Assembly: GCA_023457035.1 (NCBI GenBank)
Contig: JAEWNN010000179.1
Location: 1-15,933 of the forward strand
Direction: 5' to 3'
Length of the DNA: 15,933 nucleotides
Origin: Verrucomicrobiota bacterium
GTDB taxonomy: Bacteria; Verrucomicrobiota; Verrucomicrobiia; Opitutales; Opitutaceae
This document shows, piece by piece, positions 1 to 7,360 of this stretch. A program made the translations under genes and the position numbers. Positions within the stretch are counted from its first letter, which is position 1; the number at the start of each line of letters is the position of its first letter. Below the pieces are notes generated by a model, which was not told where the DNA came from, made no database searches, and was given only the letters and a program-made list of their open reading frames with translations.

Positions 1-780
1 CGATACCCACCGGAGCACCTTGCCTCCCGTGAATAGCCAGATCCCCCGCTCGCCGGTCACCAGGTTCTGCAGCACAAGGTCCGTGCTGCCGTCCAAATTG
101 AAATCACCCTGGCCGGCGATCTCCCAGTCAAGCGACATCGTCCGCAGCGAAACCTCGCCGCTCTTCGTGGCTCCATTCATCAGCCACACCTTCCACTCCC
201 CGGTCACCGCATTCTGCAGGATCAAATCACCTCGCCCGTCCTGGTTGAAGTCGACGCCCGAGGAGGTCAGCATCGGTCGGATCGAAACGCTGTCCAAACT
301 GATCCGTAACGCGGCGGAGGGCGTGCCGATCGCACTCAGGCCAGCGATCGACCACTCCGTGAGGCCGCCAGTGGCATCCAAGCCGCTGAAGTCGATCTCC
401 GCCGATGTCGTCTGCCAACCGGAGCCGCCAGTGTTGAGGGCGATCTTTGTCGCCTTCGACGCAAGATTCCGATCCGTCACCACGAAGGCGACGCTCGACA
501 CGTTGTTGCCCGACTCTACGCGATACCGCAGCATCACCCGCTTGAGGCGGGCGAAGTCCGGCTGCGAAGCAAAGCGCACGTCGGCTTGACCGGCGTCCGT
601 GGCGGGCGAACCAACTTTGACGAAGGCTGTGGCGCCATCCGTACCGGTCGTGAAGCTACCCTTCCAGGAACCGCCGGCATTCAGGCCGGTGGTCGCGGAG
701 AAATTGTGGAGTTCCGTCTGCGCGGAGGCCGAAGCAACCCCCAACAACGAGGCGAGAATGAGCGCAAATTTGGTCTTCAT
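1..780 (-). CDS. Secreted FG-GAP/VCBS-like repeat protein (3' end beyond window)
   Basis: The frame is open from an ATG at 780-778 to the left edge of the window, giving 260 visible residues with no stop, so the C-terminus is missing. Residues 1-20 form a Sec signal peptide (Lys-rich start, hydrophobic core, cleavage after ASASA before Gln21), so the product is exported. Residues about 25-168 look like a beta-rich domain that I do not recognise. Two repeats follow at about 177-203 and 226-252, each of the form DFNxDGxxDLxLQNxVTGExxxWL, with the Asp/Asn-rich loop of calcium-binding FG-GAP/VCBS beta-propeller blades. More blades probably lie outside the window. Only 25 bp separate it from the upstream secreted-protein gene on the same strand, so the two are probably cotranscribed. 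No Shine-Dalgarno precedes the ATG. A role in extracellular binding or adhesion is inference; the ligand is unknown. Confidence 0.85.
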   Translation of the reverse strand, partial: MKTKFALILASLLGVASASAQTELHNFSATTGLNAGGSWKGSFTTGTDGATAFVKVGSPATDAGQADVRFASQPDFARLKRVMLRYRVESGNNVSSVAFVVTDRNLASKATKIALNTGGSGWQTTSAEIDFSGLDATGGLTEWSIAGLSAIGTPSAALRISLDSVSIRPMLTSSGVDFNQDGRGDLILQNAVTGEWKVWLMNGATKSGEVSLRTMSLDWEIAGQGDFNLDGSTDLVLQNLVTGERGIWLFTGGKVLRWVS

Positions 781-805
781 TGGACGTCAGCGTAGGCGTT
801 GGGAA

Positions 806-1906
806 TCAATAGGGTCGGGCTTGGGAAACGAAGGCGGAACCGGTGCCGGCTCCCGCTTTCTGGATCATGAACGGCCGGTCGGGCGTCTGGATCGTGAAGC
901 TGTTCGAATCGGCTCCGGTGCCAACCCGGCGCCAACGAGGCGACGCGGCGGTCGTATCGTAGTAGAAGGAGAGCCAAGCCGAGCCGTCCCAAACCGACAC
1001 CTGATCCGCCGCGCCGACGTTCTGGCCCGAGGTATTCGCGATGCCGACCCAGCCGGAGAGACTCTGGAGATTGAGCGCGCTCAGCGTGTTCGTGATCGGG
1101 AAAAGGCCTACCCCGGCCGAACCGCCGCTCAGGTACCGGGCCTTCAGCGCAGAGGCCGGAGCACGGCCGATGCTACGCAGTGTGACAGCGTCGCCCTTAC
1201 GCGCGATCAAGACGCAGGTGTCGGGGCGAATCACGAAGTTGTTGCGGCTGTTGGCGGCCTCGGTGCCATCCACATCACGTTTCCACCAGCCGAGCCCGGT
1301 GTCGTAGTAGAAGGTCAGCCAGATCGCGCCGTTCCACACACTGATCGTGTCGGCGACCGCCGAGGACGTGCCGCCGGCAAGCTTGCCGGCCGCCTGGGCG
1401 GTGCCCTGAACCGGAAGGTTCGTGCCGAACAACGACGCCAAGGTCGGTGCCGGGAAAAGCTCAAAGGTATCGCCGGTGCTGCTGGAGGCCGTGATGCCGA
1501 GCCCGGTCAGGCTCACGCCGTTGTTGAGCACGGTGACGGTGTCGGCGGTGTTGGCCGTGGTCGTCGAGATCTGCCACGTGGTGCCAGCCGCCGCCCCGGA
1601 AGTGATCCGCAGGAAATACGGGGTGGCCGCGGCCGAGAGTCCGCCCGCCGTCCATCCCGCACCCAGACAGCTAAAGGTCGATGCGACCACCGCGCTGATA
1701 CGCCCGGTGGTCGCCCCCGCGTTGGCCGGCTGGCCGGTCAGGCTGAAGTACACCGAGGTGATCTTCGGCGCCTGCTGCGTGCCGGCGGCGATCGTGTAGT
1801 TGATAATTCCTACAGGGGTGGTCGTGACCCCCTGCGCAAAGGCCCCGACCGAAAGCAGAAGGCCGACACCGAAGACAATACTGGGGATAAAATTCGATTT
1901 TGGCAT
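806..1906 (-). CDS. Secreted TIGR02597-like protein with internal duplication
   Basis: This encodes 366 residues from an ATG at 1906-1904. A signal peptide occupies residues 1-25 (MPKSNF, a hydrophobic stretch, then AFAQ), so export is expected. The rest is Ala/Gly/Thr/Ser-rich and beta-like. Residues about 186-238 and 301-353 are an internal duplication, each carrying SVW(N/D)G..WL(T/S)FYYDT followed by a W(K/R)R stretch and a segment ending in an (I/V)xxPD motif and a short hydrophobic strand. The general look resembles the TIGR02597 family of exported proteins known from Verrucomicrobia; I assign this from memory of the family's style, without a profile search. No catalytic motif is visible and the function is unknown. 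It is the first gene of a minus-strand pair with the FG-GAP protein 25 bp downstream, and a weak candidate promoter lies just before it. Confidence 0.8.
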   Translation of the reverse strand: MPKSNFIPSIVFGVGLLLSVGAFAQGVTTTPVGIINYTIAAGTQQAPKITSVYFSLTGQPANAGATTGRISAVVASTFSCLGAGWTAGGLSAAATPYFLRITSGAAAGTTWQISTTTANTADTVTVLNNGVSLTGLGITASSSTGDTFELFPAPTLASLFGTNLPVQGTAQAAGKLAGGTSSAVADTISVWNGAIWLTFYYDTGLGWWKRDVDGTEAANSRNNFVIRPDTCVLIARKGDAVTLRSIGRAPASALKARYLSGGSAGVGLFPITNTLSALNLQSLSGWVGIANTSGQNVGAADQVSVWDGSAWLSFYYDTTAASPRWRRVGTGADSNSFTIQTPDRPFMIQKAGAGTGSAFVSQARPY

Positions 1907-1919
1907 AACTGGATGGTCC

Positions 1920-1949
1920 GTATCACAGAGATTCCGGGGCGCCTGACAA
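1920..1949 (-). promoter_or_regulatory. Candidate promoter for the secreted-protein pair
   Basis: Read on the minus strand, TTGTCA (1949-1944) matches the sigma-70 -35 consensus at five of six positions. An 18-bp spacer leads to a weak -10-like TGATAC (1925-1920). The ATG lies 13 bp further on. A perfect 5-bp inverted repeat (TTAGC/GCTAA, 1961-1975) sits just upstream and could be an operator half-site pair. The -10 is poor, so this is a candidate only. Confidence 0.25.
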
Positions 1950-2083
1950 ACCTCTTCGTGTTAGCTTCTTGCTAAGTTCCGGGACCACTCAGCCCCGTGC
2001 GATCACGGAAACTCGGCTTGGGCCACAATGTCCGTCGCAAAAGTGCTGGAAACCCGATGTCGATCCCGGTCTGCTGGGCCCGG

Positions 2084-2629
2084 ATGAAAGTCACCACCTG
2101 CGACCTGTCCGGGCTGCTGCTGATCGAGCCCGCCGTCTGCGGCGATCACCGGGGATATTTCACGGAGTCCTGGAGTCGGGAGCGGTACCGCACCATCGGC
2201 GTCGATTGCGACTTCGTGCAGGACAACTTCTCGTTCTCGCGCCGCGGCACACTGCGCGGGATGCATTTCCAGAACCCCTCCGCGCAGGGCAAACTGGTGT
2301 CGGTGTGGCAGGGCGAGGTCTGGGATGTCGCAGTCGACCTGCGGCGCGCCTCGCCGACCTTCGGCCGCTGGCACGGCGTGACGCTCTCCGCGGAAAACAA
2401 GCACCAGTTCTTCGTGCCGCCCGGCTTCGCCCACGGGTTCGTCGTCCTCAGCGACACCGCCCTCTTCCACTACAAGTGTACCGCCGGTTACGCGAAGGAC
2501 CACGAGCGCGGCTTCCGCTGGGACGACCCGCAGGTCGGCATCCGCTGGCCGATCGCCGACCCGATCCTGTCGCCGCGCGACGCCGCCGCGCCCCTGTTGC
2601 GCGAACTCCCAACCGAGTTGCTGTTCTGA
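2084..2629 (+). CDS. rfbC: dTDP-4-dehydrorhamnose 3,5-epimerase
   Basis: RfbC/RmlC is a cytosolic cupin enzyme that epimerises C3 and C5 of dTDP-4-keto-6-deoxyglucose, the third step of dTDP-L-rhamnose synthesis. From the ATG at 2084 the protein has 181 residues, the usual family length, and begins MKVTTCDLSG like its relatives. Visible family features are DHRGYF (21-26), LRGMHFQ (57-63) with the catalytic His61, Tyr130, PPGFAHGF (112-119) and the C-terminal ILSPRD (161-166) carrying the conserved Asp. The frame is open further upstream, with an ATG at 2057 (nine extra residues, MSIPVCWAR) and a GTG at 1997. The family length favours 2084, but 2057 has a purine-rich GGAAA upstream and cannot be excluded. 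It is first in an rfbC-rfbD-rfbB-rfbA run and diverges from the secreted-protein pair. Confidence 0.95.
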   Translation: MKVTTCDLSGLLLIEPAVCGDHRGYFTESWSRERYRTIGVDCDFVQDNFSFSRRGTLRGMHFQNPSAQGKLVSVWQGEVWDVAVDLRRASPTFGRWHGVTLSAENKHQFFVPPGFAHGFVVLSDTALFHYKCTAGYAKDHERGFRWDDPQVGIRWPIADPILSPRDAAAPLLRELPTELLF

Positions 2630-2667
2630 CCCGTCCGGTTTCGGCCGACCGCCCCGCCTATCCATCC

Positions 2668-3546
2668 ATGTCCCTCCCCAAGATTCTCCTCTTCGGCCGC
2701 GTCGGCCAAGTCGGCTGGGAGCTGCGCCGCACGCTCGCCCCGCTCGGCGAGCTGGCCGTCGTCGACTATCCCGAGGTCGATTTCGCCCGTCCCGATTCGG
2801 TGCGCGCCCAAATCCGCGACACCGCCCCCGCTATCATCGTCAACGCCGCCGCCTACACCGCCGTCGACAAGGCCGAGACCGACACCGCGTTGGCGATGCA
2901 GATCAACGCCGAGGCGCCCGACGTCATGGCCGCGGAAGCCAAGCGCCTCGGCGCGCTGCTGGTGCACTACTCCACCGACTACGTCTTCGACGGTGCAAAA
3001 ACCACGCCCTACGTGGAGACCGACCCCACCGGCCCGCTCGGCGCCTACGGCCGGACCAAGCTCGCCGGCGACCAGGCCATCCAGCAGAGCGGCTGCAGTC
3101 ACTTCATCTTCCGCCTGTGCTGGGTCTATGGATCACGGGGCAACAACTTCATGCTCACGATGCGGCGCCTCGCCCGCGAACGGGAGAAGCTGCGCGTCGT
3201 GCGCGACCAGATCGGCTGCCCGACGGCCGCGCGCATGATCGCCGAAACCACCGCCCTCGCCCTCGCGCGCGGCGCCGCCCGCGCGACCGCGGAGAAGCTC
3301 ACCGGTGTGTACCACCTCTGCAGCAGCGGACAGACGAGCTGGCACGGTTTTGCCAGCGCCATCATCGACCTGATGCCCGCCGAGGAGAAGAAATGCCGCG
3401 AGGTCGAGGCCATCGCCTCGTCGGAGTACCCGACCCCGACCAAGCGCCCCGCCTACTCGGTCATGTCCTGCGCGAAACTCGAACGCGCCTTCGGCCTGCG
3501 CCTGCCCGACTGGCACGACTGCCTGAAGCTGGTCGTGGAGAAGTAG
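2668..3546 (+). CDS. rfbD: dTDP-4-dehydrorhamnose reductase
   Basis: RfbD/RmlD is the NAD(P)H-dependent reductase that makes dTDP-L-rhamnose in the last step of the pathway. The protein has 292 residues, normal for the family. The N-terminal Rossmann motif is GRVGQVGWEL (10-19), followed by NAAAYTAVDKAE (59-70), the STDYVFDG segment (102-109) and the catalytic Tyr127-x3-Lys131 (YGRTK). FRLCWVYG and the NNFM stretch (148-162) are also typical of RmlD. The same frame is open far upstream (to 1969), overlapping rfbC, but residues before the ATG at 2668 do not resemble any reductase. The leader before this ATG is pyrimidine-rich (CCTATCCATCC) with no Shine-Dalgarno. It lies 38 bp after rfbC and 71 bp before rfbB, consistent with one operon. 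Confidence 0.96.
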   Translation: MSLPKILLFGRVGQVGWELRRTLAPLGELAVVDYPEVDFARPDSVRAQIRDTAPAIIVNAAAYTAVDKAETDTALAMQINAEAPDVMAAEAKRLGALLVHYSTDYVFDGAKTTPYVETDPTGPLGAYGRTKLAGDQAIQQSGCSHFIFRLCWVYGSRGNNFMLTMRRLAREREKLRVVRDQIGCPTAARMIAETTALALARGAARATAEKLTGVYHLCSSGQTSWHGFASAIIDLMPAEEKKCREVEAIASSEYPTPTKRPAYSVMSCAKLERAFGLRLPDWHDCLKLVVEK

Positions 3547-3579
3547 AGCCGCAGACCGCGCCTACACATCGCCCTCCGC

Positions 3580-3609
3580 CCTCTCGCCCCTCGCCGCGTC
3601 CCTCTCGCC
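3580..3609 (+). repeat. Two copies of CCTCTCGCC in the rfbB leader
   Basis: The 71-bp gap before rfbB is almost pure C/T/G and contains exact copies of CCTCTCGCC at 3580-3588 and 3601-3609, with related words between them. The same nonamer recurs twice inside the rfbB coding sequence (3696-3704, 3710-3718). The tract also forms the pyrimidine-rich leader immediately before the rfbB ATG. Confidence 0.7.
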
Positions 3610-3617
3610 TTTCCTCC

Positions 3618-4703
3618 ATGAACCTCCTCGTCACCGGCGGCTGCGGCTTCATCGGCAGCAACTTCATCCGCCAACGCCTGACCGAGTCGCTCTCGCCTCT
3701 CGCCTCTGGCCTCTCGCCGGTCGCGAAGCTCGTCAACCTCGACAAGCTCACCTACGCCGGCAACCCGGCCAACCTCGCCGACCTCGCCGGCGACCCGCGC
3801 TACGTCTTCGCCCAGGTCGACATCGCCGACGAGGCGCTCATCCACCACCTGCTCGCCGCCTACCAGATCGACGCCGTGGTCAACCTCGCCGCCGAGTCGC
3901 ACGTCGACCGCTCGATCGATTCCCCCGAGCCCTTTGTCCAGACCAACATTGTCGGCACCCTGCGCCTACTCAACGCCGCCCGCCGCTACTGGAGCCAACT
4001 CCCCGAGCCCCGGAGGAGCGCCTTCCGTTTCCTCCACGTCTCCACCGACGAAGTCTACGGCACGCTCGGCGCCACCGACCCGGCCTTCACCGAGGAGACG
4101 CCCTTCGCCCCGAATTCCCCCTACGCCGCCTCCAAGGCCGCCAGCGACCACCTCGTGCGCGCCTACCAGCACACCTACAGCTTCCCCACGCTCACGACGA
4201 ACTGCTCCAACAACTACGGACCGTTCCACTTCCCCGAGAAGCTCATCCCGCTGGTCATCCTCAACGCCCTCGACGACAAGCCGCTCCCCGTCTACGGCGA
4301 CGGCCAGCAGATCCGCGACTGGCTCTACGTCGAGGACCACGCCGCCGCCCTCTGGCAGGTGCTCCAGCGCGGCCGCACCGGCGAGACCTACAACATCGGC
4401 GGCCTCAACGAGCGCCCCAACCTCGAGGTCGTCCGCACCATCTGCGCCCTGCTCGACCAGAAGTCGCCCCGCAAGGACGGCCGGAGCTACGCCACCCAGA
4501 TCACCTTCGTCGCCGACCGCCCGGGACACGACCGCCGCTACGCCATCGACTGCACCAAGCTCCAACAGGAACTCGGCTGGAAACCTCGCGAGTCCTTCGA
4601 GACCGGCCTGGCCAAGACCGTCGACTGGTACCTCACCCACCGCGCCTGGTGCGATGACATCACCGCCTCGCGCTACGCGCGCGGCAGACTCGGGAAGGGA
4701 TGA
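3618..4703 (+). CDS. rfbB: dTDP-glucose 4,6-dehydratase
   Basis: RfbB/RmlB is a cytosolic, NAD-dependent extended SDR that converts dTDP-glucose to dTDP-4-keto-6-deoxyglucose, the second step of the rhamnose pathway. The protein has 361 residues. Visible motifs are the NAD-binding GGCGFIGSNF (7-16), LDKLTYAGN (41-49), AAESHVDRS (91-99), catalytic Thr143-Asp144-Glu145, Tyr169-x3-Lys173 (YAASK), NCSNNYGP (195-202) and DWLYVEDH (234-241). Residues 25-34 (LSPLASGLSP) are unusual: they are encoded by four tandem 7-bp units and lie between the first helix and the second strand, where homologues have a short variable segment. The last residues (GKG) and the stop codon lie in a purine-rich repeat. 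The ATG at 3618 starts directly at the Rossmann strand; the longer open frame upstream overlaps rfbD and is a shadow. Confidence 0.97.
   Translation: MNLLVTGGCGFIGSNFIRQRLTESLSPLASGLSPVAKLVNLDKLTYAGNPANLADLAGDPRYVFAQVDIADEALIHHLLAAYQIDAVVNLAAESHVDRSIDSPEPFVQTNIVGTLRLLNAARRYWSQLPEPRRSAFRFLHVSTDEVYGTLGATDPAFTEETPFAPNSPYAASKAASDHLVRAYQHTYSFPTLTTNCSNNYGPFHFPEKLIPLVILNALDDKPLPVYGDGQQIRDWLYVEDHAAALWQVLQRGRTGETYNIGGLNERPNLEVVRTICALLDQKSPRKDGRSYATQITFVADRPGHDRRYAIDCTKLQQELGWKPRESFETGLAKTVDWYLTHRAWCDDITASRYARGRLGKG
3691..3718 (+). repeat. 7-bp tandem repeat x4 inside rfbB
   Basis: There are four contiguous 7-bp units: TCTCGCC, TCTCGCC, TCTGGCC, TCTCGCC (one mismatch in the third). They encode RfbB residues 25-34. 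Since seven is not a multiple of three, gain or loss of one unit would shift the reading frame near the N-terminus of the protein. Confidence 0.9.
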
Positions 4704-4726
4704 AGGAGTAAGGGAATGAAGGAGTA
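4697..4726 (+). repeat. Purine-rich 16-bp repeat at the rfbB stop
   Basis: TGAAGGAGTA occurs at 4701-4710 and again at 4717-4726, a 16-bp period within a G/A-rich tract. The first copy supplies the TGA stop of rfbB. The tract is roughly complementary to the pyrimidine-rich block before rfbA (about 4811-4870), so the two could pair loosely in the transcript, with many mismatches. Confidence 0.65.
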
Positions 4727-4878
4727 TCCGAAACCAAGTTTCCTTGCTCAGGATGGGGGCGCTGACCTTACGCCCGCCACGACATCTCGCTGATCCGGGG
4801 CGCGCGCAATCCCCACTCCCCTAACCCTTCGCTCCCCCATTCCCATAGTCCCCTAGTCCCTGACTCTCCCTCTCCGCC
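4704..4878 (+). other. Intergenic region rfbB-rfbA, low-complexity arms
   Basis: This 175-bp gap begins with the purine-rich repeat, has an ordinary-complexity centre (about 4728-4810) and ends in a C/T-rich block rich in CTCCC, CATTCCC and AGTCCC words (about 4811-4876) leading straight into the rfbA ATG. I see no gene, no good promoter and no clean terminator. Confidence 0.6.
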
Positions 4879-5808
4879 ATGCCTTCGCCCCTTTCTCCCT
4901 CAGTCCCTCACTCCCTCACTCCCTCCGGCGCGACCGCGCCACGCCGCGGCATCATCCTCGCCGGCGGGTCCGGCACCCGCCTCTACCCCCTGACCATCGC
5001 CGTGAGCAAGCAGCTCATGCCGATCTACGACAAGCCGATGGTCTACTACCCCCTCTCGGTGCTGATGCTCGCCGGCATCCGCGAGATCCTGCTCATCTCC
5101 ACCCCGCAGGACATCCCGCTCTTCCAGCGTCTCTTTGGCGACGGTTCCCAGTTCGGCCTCCGCCTCGAATACGCCGAGCAGCCCCGCCCCGAGGGTCTCG
5201 CCCAGGCCTTCCACATCGGCGCGAAGTTCATCGGCGACGCCCCCTCCGCTCTCGTCCTCGGCGACAACCTCTTCTACGGCCACGATCTCTCCTCCTCGCT
5301 CCAGGCCGCCAGCGCCCGCACCACCGGAGCCACGATCTTCGGCTACCATGTCTCCGACCCCACCGCCTACGGCGTCGTCGAGTTCGACCCACAGGGCCAC
5401 GCCATCTCCCTCGAGGAAAAACCCAAGCAGCCGAAGTCCAACTACGCCGTCCCCGGCCTCTACTTCTACGACAATATGGTCGTCGCCCTCGCCCGCGACC
5501 TGAAGCCCTCCCTTCGCGGCGAACTCGAGATCACCGACCTCAACCGCCGCTATCTCGAGGCCGGCACGCTCCACGTCGAGATCCTCGGCCGCGGCACCGC
5601 CTGGCTCGACACCGGCACCCACGCGTCCCTGCTCGACGCCTCCGACTTCGTCCGTGTCATCGAGGACCGCCAAGGGCTCAAGATCGCGTGCCTCGAGGAG
5701 ATCGCCTTCCGCCAAGGCTGGATCGACCGCGCCGGACTCGAGCGCCAGATCGCCGCCCTCGGCAAATCCGCCTACGGCACCTACCTGCGAAACCTGCTGC
5801 AGCCGTGA
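4879..5808 (+). CDS. rfbA: Glucose-1-phosphate thymidylyltransferase
   Basis: RfbA/RmlA condenses glucose-1-phosphate and dTTP to dTDP-glucose, the committed first step of the rhamnose pathway. The protein has 309 residues; homologues have about 290. Motifs are GIILAGGSGTRLYPLT (24-39) with the nucleotide-binding GGSGTR and Lys44 (SKQLMPIYDKPM), GDN (128-130) with a metal-ligand Asp, LEEKP (178-182) and WLDTGTH (242-248). The first 22 or so residues (MPSPLSPSVPHSLTPSGATA) have no counterpart in the family and are encoded by a C/T-rich 8-bp tandem repeat. No other ATG, GTG or TTG lies in frame between 4879 and the conserved GIILAGG, so the repeat must be translated unless a non-standard start is used. 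The C-terminal residues are normal. Confidence 0.96.
   Translation: MPSPLSPSVPHSLTPSGATAPRRGIILAGGSGTRLYPLTIAVSKQLMPIYDKPMVYYPLSVLMLAGIREILLISTPQDIPLFQRLFGDGSQFGLRLEYAEQPRPEGLAQAFHIGAKFIGDAPSALVLGDNLFYGHDLSSSLQAASARTTGATIFGYHVSDPTAYGVVEFDPQGHAISLEEKPKQPKSNYAVPGLYFYDNMVVALARDLKPSLRGELEITDLNRRYLEAGTLHVEILGRGTAWLDTGTHASLLDASDFVRVIEDRQGLKIACLEEIAFRQGWIDRAGLERQIAALGKSAYGTYLRNLLQP
4897..4925 (+). repeat. 8-bp tandem repeat at 5' end of rfbA
   Basis: The consecutive units are CCCTCAGT, CCCTCACT, CCCTCACT and a partial CCCTC. They start 18 bp after the first base of the rfbA start codon and encode part of the extra N-terminus (PSVPHSLTPS). Eight is not a multiple of three, so a copy-number change would shift the frame before the catalytic domain. 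Confidence 0.9.
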
Positions 5809-6001
5809 CCCCATGCCGCGCACGGCCGGCACGTAACCGGGGCGCGGCGACTCCGTCCGCCCGAACCCAACACCCGGCGCTTGCCTCGCCGCGACCGCGC
5901 CGCAAGCATCCCGGCATGGGACCCCTCGCGGCACCGACCAACCGCCCGCACACGCCACCGTCACGCGCCCACCACCCTCTTCGCGCCCCCGGCCTTTCCC
6001 G

Positions 6002-7354
6002 ATGAGAACCATCGTGATCATCGACGACGAGCCGGTCATCCGCGAGATGCTCGCGCGCCATCTCGAGCCCTTGGGCTGGCGGGTCCTCCAGGCCGACAAC
6101 GGCAACACCGGCCTCGCGCTCATCGCCGCCCACCGGCCGACCGCCGTGCTCTGCGACCTGCTCATGCCCGGCACCACCGGATTCAACGTCTGCCGCGCCA
6201 TCCGCGCGCGGCGCGACGAGCTGGGCGATGTCCAGATCATCGTCACCACCGGCAGCAATTATCCTTCCGACCGTCGCAACGCCGTGGAGGCAGGGGCCGA
6301 CCATTTCCTCGTGAAACCGGTCAGCCCCGCTCAGGTCGCCCGCCTCCTGGGGCCCCTCCCGCCGCCCGCCGTCCCCGCCCCGCCCGCGACTTCGCCGGCA
6401 GTCCCGGCGGACACCGCGACCGTGCGTTTCTGGGGCGTGCGCGGCTCCATCGCTACGCCCGGGCCGGAGACGGTGCGCTACGGCGGCAACACCACCTGTG
6501 TCGAGGTGCGCGTCGGCGACGACATCCTCATCCTCGATGCCGGCACCGGTATCCGCCCGCTCGGCATGCAGTTGCGCCGTGAATTCGCCGGCCGGCAGTT
6601 GCAGGCGCACCTGCTGCTCACCCACACGCATTGGGACCATATCCAGGGCCTGCCTTTCTTCGGCCCCGCGCACGACCCCGGCAGTTTCGTCACTGTACTC
6701 GGCTACGAAGGCGCCCAACAGAGTCTCCTGAAGACGCTCTCCGCCCAGATGGACAGCACCGTGTTTCCGATCGGGATGGACCAGCTCGCGGCCAAGATCG
6801 TCGTGCGCGAACTGCACGAGCTCGAGTTCCGCGCCGGCCGGGTCCCCGTGCAGGCGGCCTTCGCCAACCACCCGGGGATCACGCTCGGCTACCGCCTCAA
6901 CACCCCCGCCGGGGCGGTCGTGTTCATGCCCGACGTCGAGATCATGCCGTTCGACCGTCCCCGGCCCGAGCGCCCGCAGGCGCCGGGGGAGGAGGACGCC
7001 GAGGACTTCGCCGCCTACAAGAACCAGCTCCTCGCCGAGTTCGCCCACGGGGCCGAGCTGTTCATCTGCGATGCCCAATACAACGCCGACGAATACGAGC
7101 GCCGCATCGGCTGGGGGCACAGCTGCGTCGACGACACGGTGCGCCTCGCCCTGCAGTCCAAGGTCAAGCACCTCGTGCTCTTCCACCACGACCCCACCCA
7201 CGACGACGACACGATCGACCGCATGGTCGCGGCCGCCCGCGCGCTGGTCGCGGCCGCCGGAGGCACCATGCAGATCGACGCGGCCGCCGAGGGCCGGGAA
7301 ATCGTGCTCCGCCGCGAAGAACGCGCGGTGGCCTCCACCACAGCCGCGACTTAG
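6002..7354 (+). CDS. Receiver domain fused to metallo-beta-lactamase-fold hydrolase
   Basis: This is a 450-residue soluble protein with two domains. Residues 1-118 form a CheY-like receiver: acidic pair Asp8-Asp9, phospho-acceptor Asp52 (CDLLMPG), Thr82/Thr83 and Lys105 (KPVSP). A Pro/Ala linker (119-138) leads to a metallo-beta-lactamase fold beginning VRFWGVRGSIATPG (141-154), with metal ligands His208, His210, Asp212 and His213 (THTHWDH). Candidate further ligands are His290 (ANHPG), Asp311 and His395/396 (FHHDPTHDDD). The second domain belongs to the broad MBL hydrolase group that includes RNase Z, PhnP and class III cyclic-nucleotide phosphodiesterases. By architecture it is a response regulator whose output is enzymatic rather than DNA binding; the substrate is unknown. 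No histidine kinase lies nearby. It follows rfbA by 193 bp, so cotranscription is uncertain. No Shine-Dalgarno is present; the leader is C/T-rich. Confidence 0.9.
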   Translation: MRTIVIIDDEPVIREMLARHLEPLGWRVLQADNGNTGLALIAAHRPTAVLCDLLMPGTTGFNVCRAIRARRDELGDVQIIVTTGSNYPSDRRNAVEAGADHFLVKPVSPAQVARLLGPLPPPAVPAPPATSPAVPADTATVRFWGVRGSIATPGPETVRYGGNTTCVEVRVGDDILILDAGTGIRPLGMQLRREFAGRQLQAHLLLTHTHWDHIQGLPFFGPAHDPGSFVTVLGYEGAQQSLLKTLSAQMDSTVFPIGMDQLAAKIVVRELHELEFRAGRVPVQAAFANHPGITLGYRLNTPAGAVVFMPDVEIMPFDRPRPERPQAPGEEDAEDFAAYKNQLLAEFAHGAELFICDAQYNADEYERRIGWGHSCVDDTVRLALQSKVKHLVLFHHDPTHDDDTIDRMVAAARALVAAAGGTMQIDAAAEGREIVLRREERAVASTTAAT

Positions 7355-7360
7355 CCTGAA

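Noticed and set aside
599..1975. Plus-strand frame of 458 codons over the secreted-protein pair
   Set aside because: The minus-strand products have signal peptides and internal repeats; the plus-strand translation is Arg/Gly-rich without features.
1997..2083. Extended N-terminus for RfbC from GTG 1997 or ATG 2057
   Set aside because: The family begins at MKVxxC-like residues and the 181-residue length from 2084 is standard. The 2057 start is not fully excluded.
4697..4876. Stable hairpin or riboswitch between rfbB and rfbA
   Set aside because: The purine and pyrimidine blocks are only roughly complementary with many mismatches, and I see no conserved riboswitch core.
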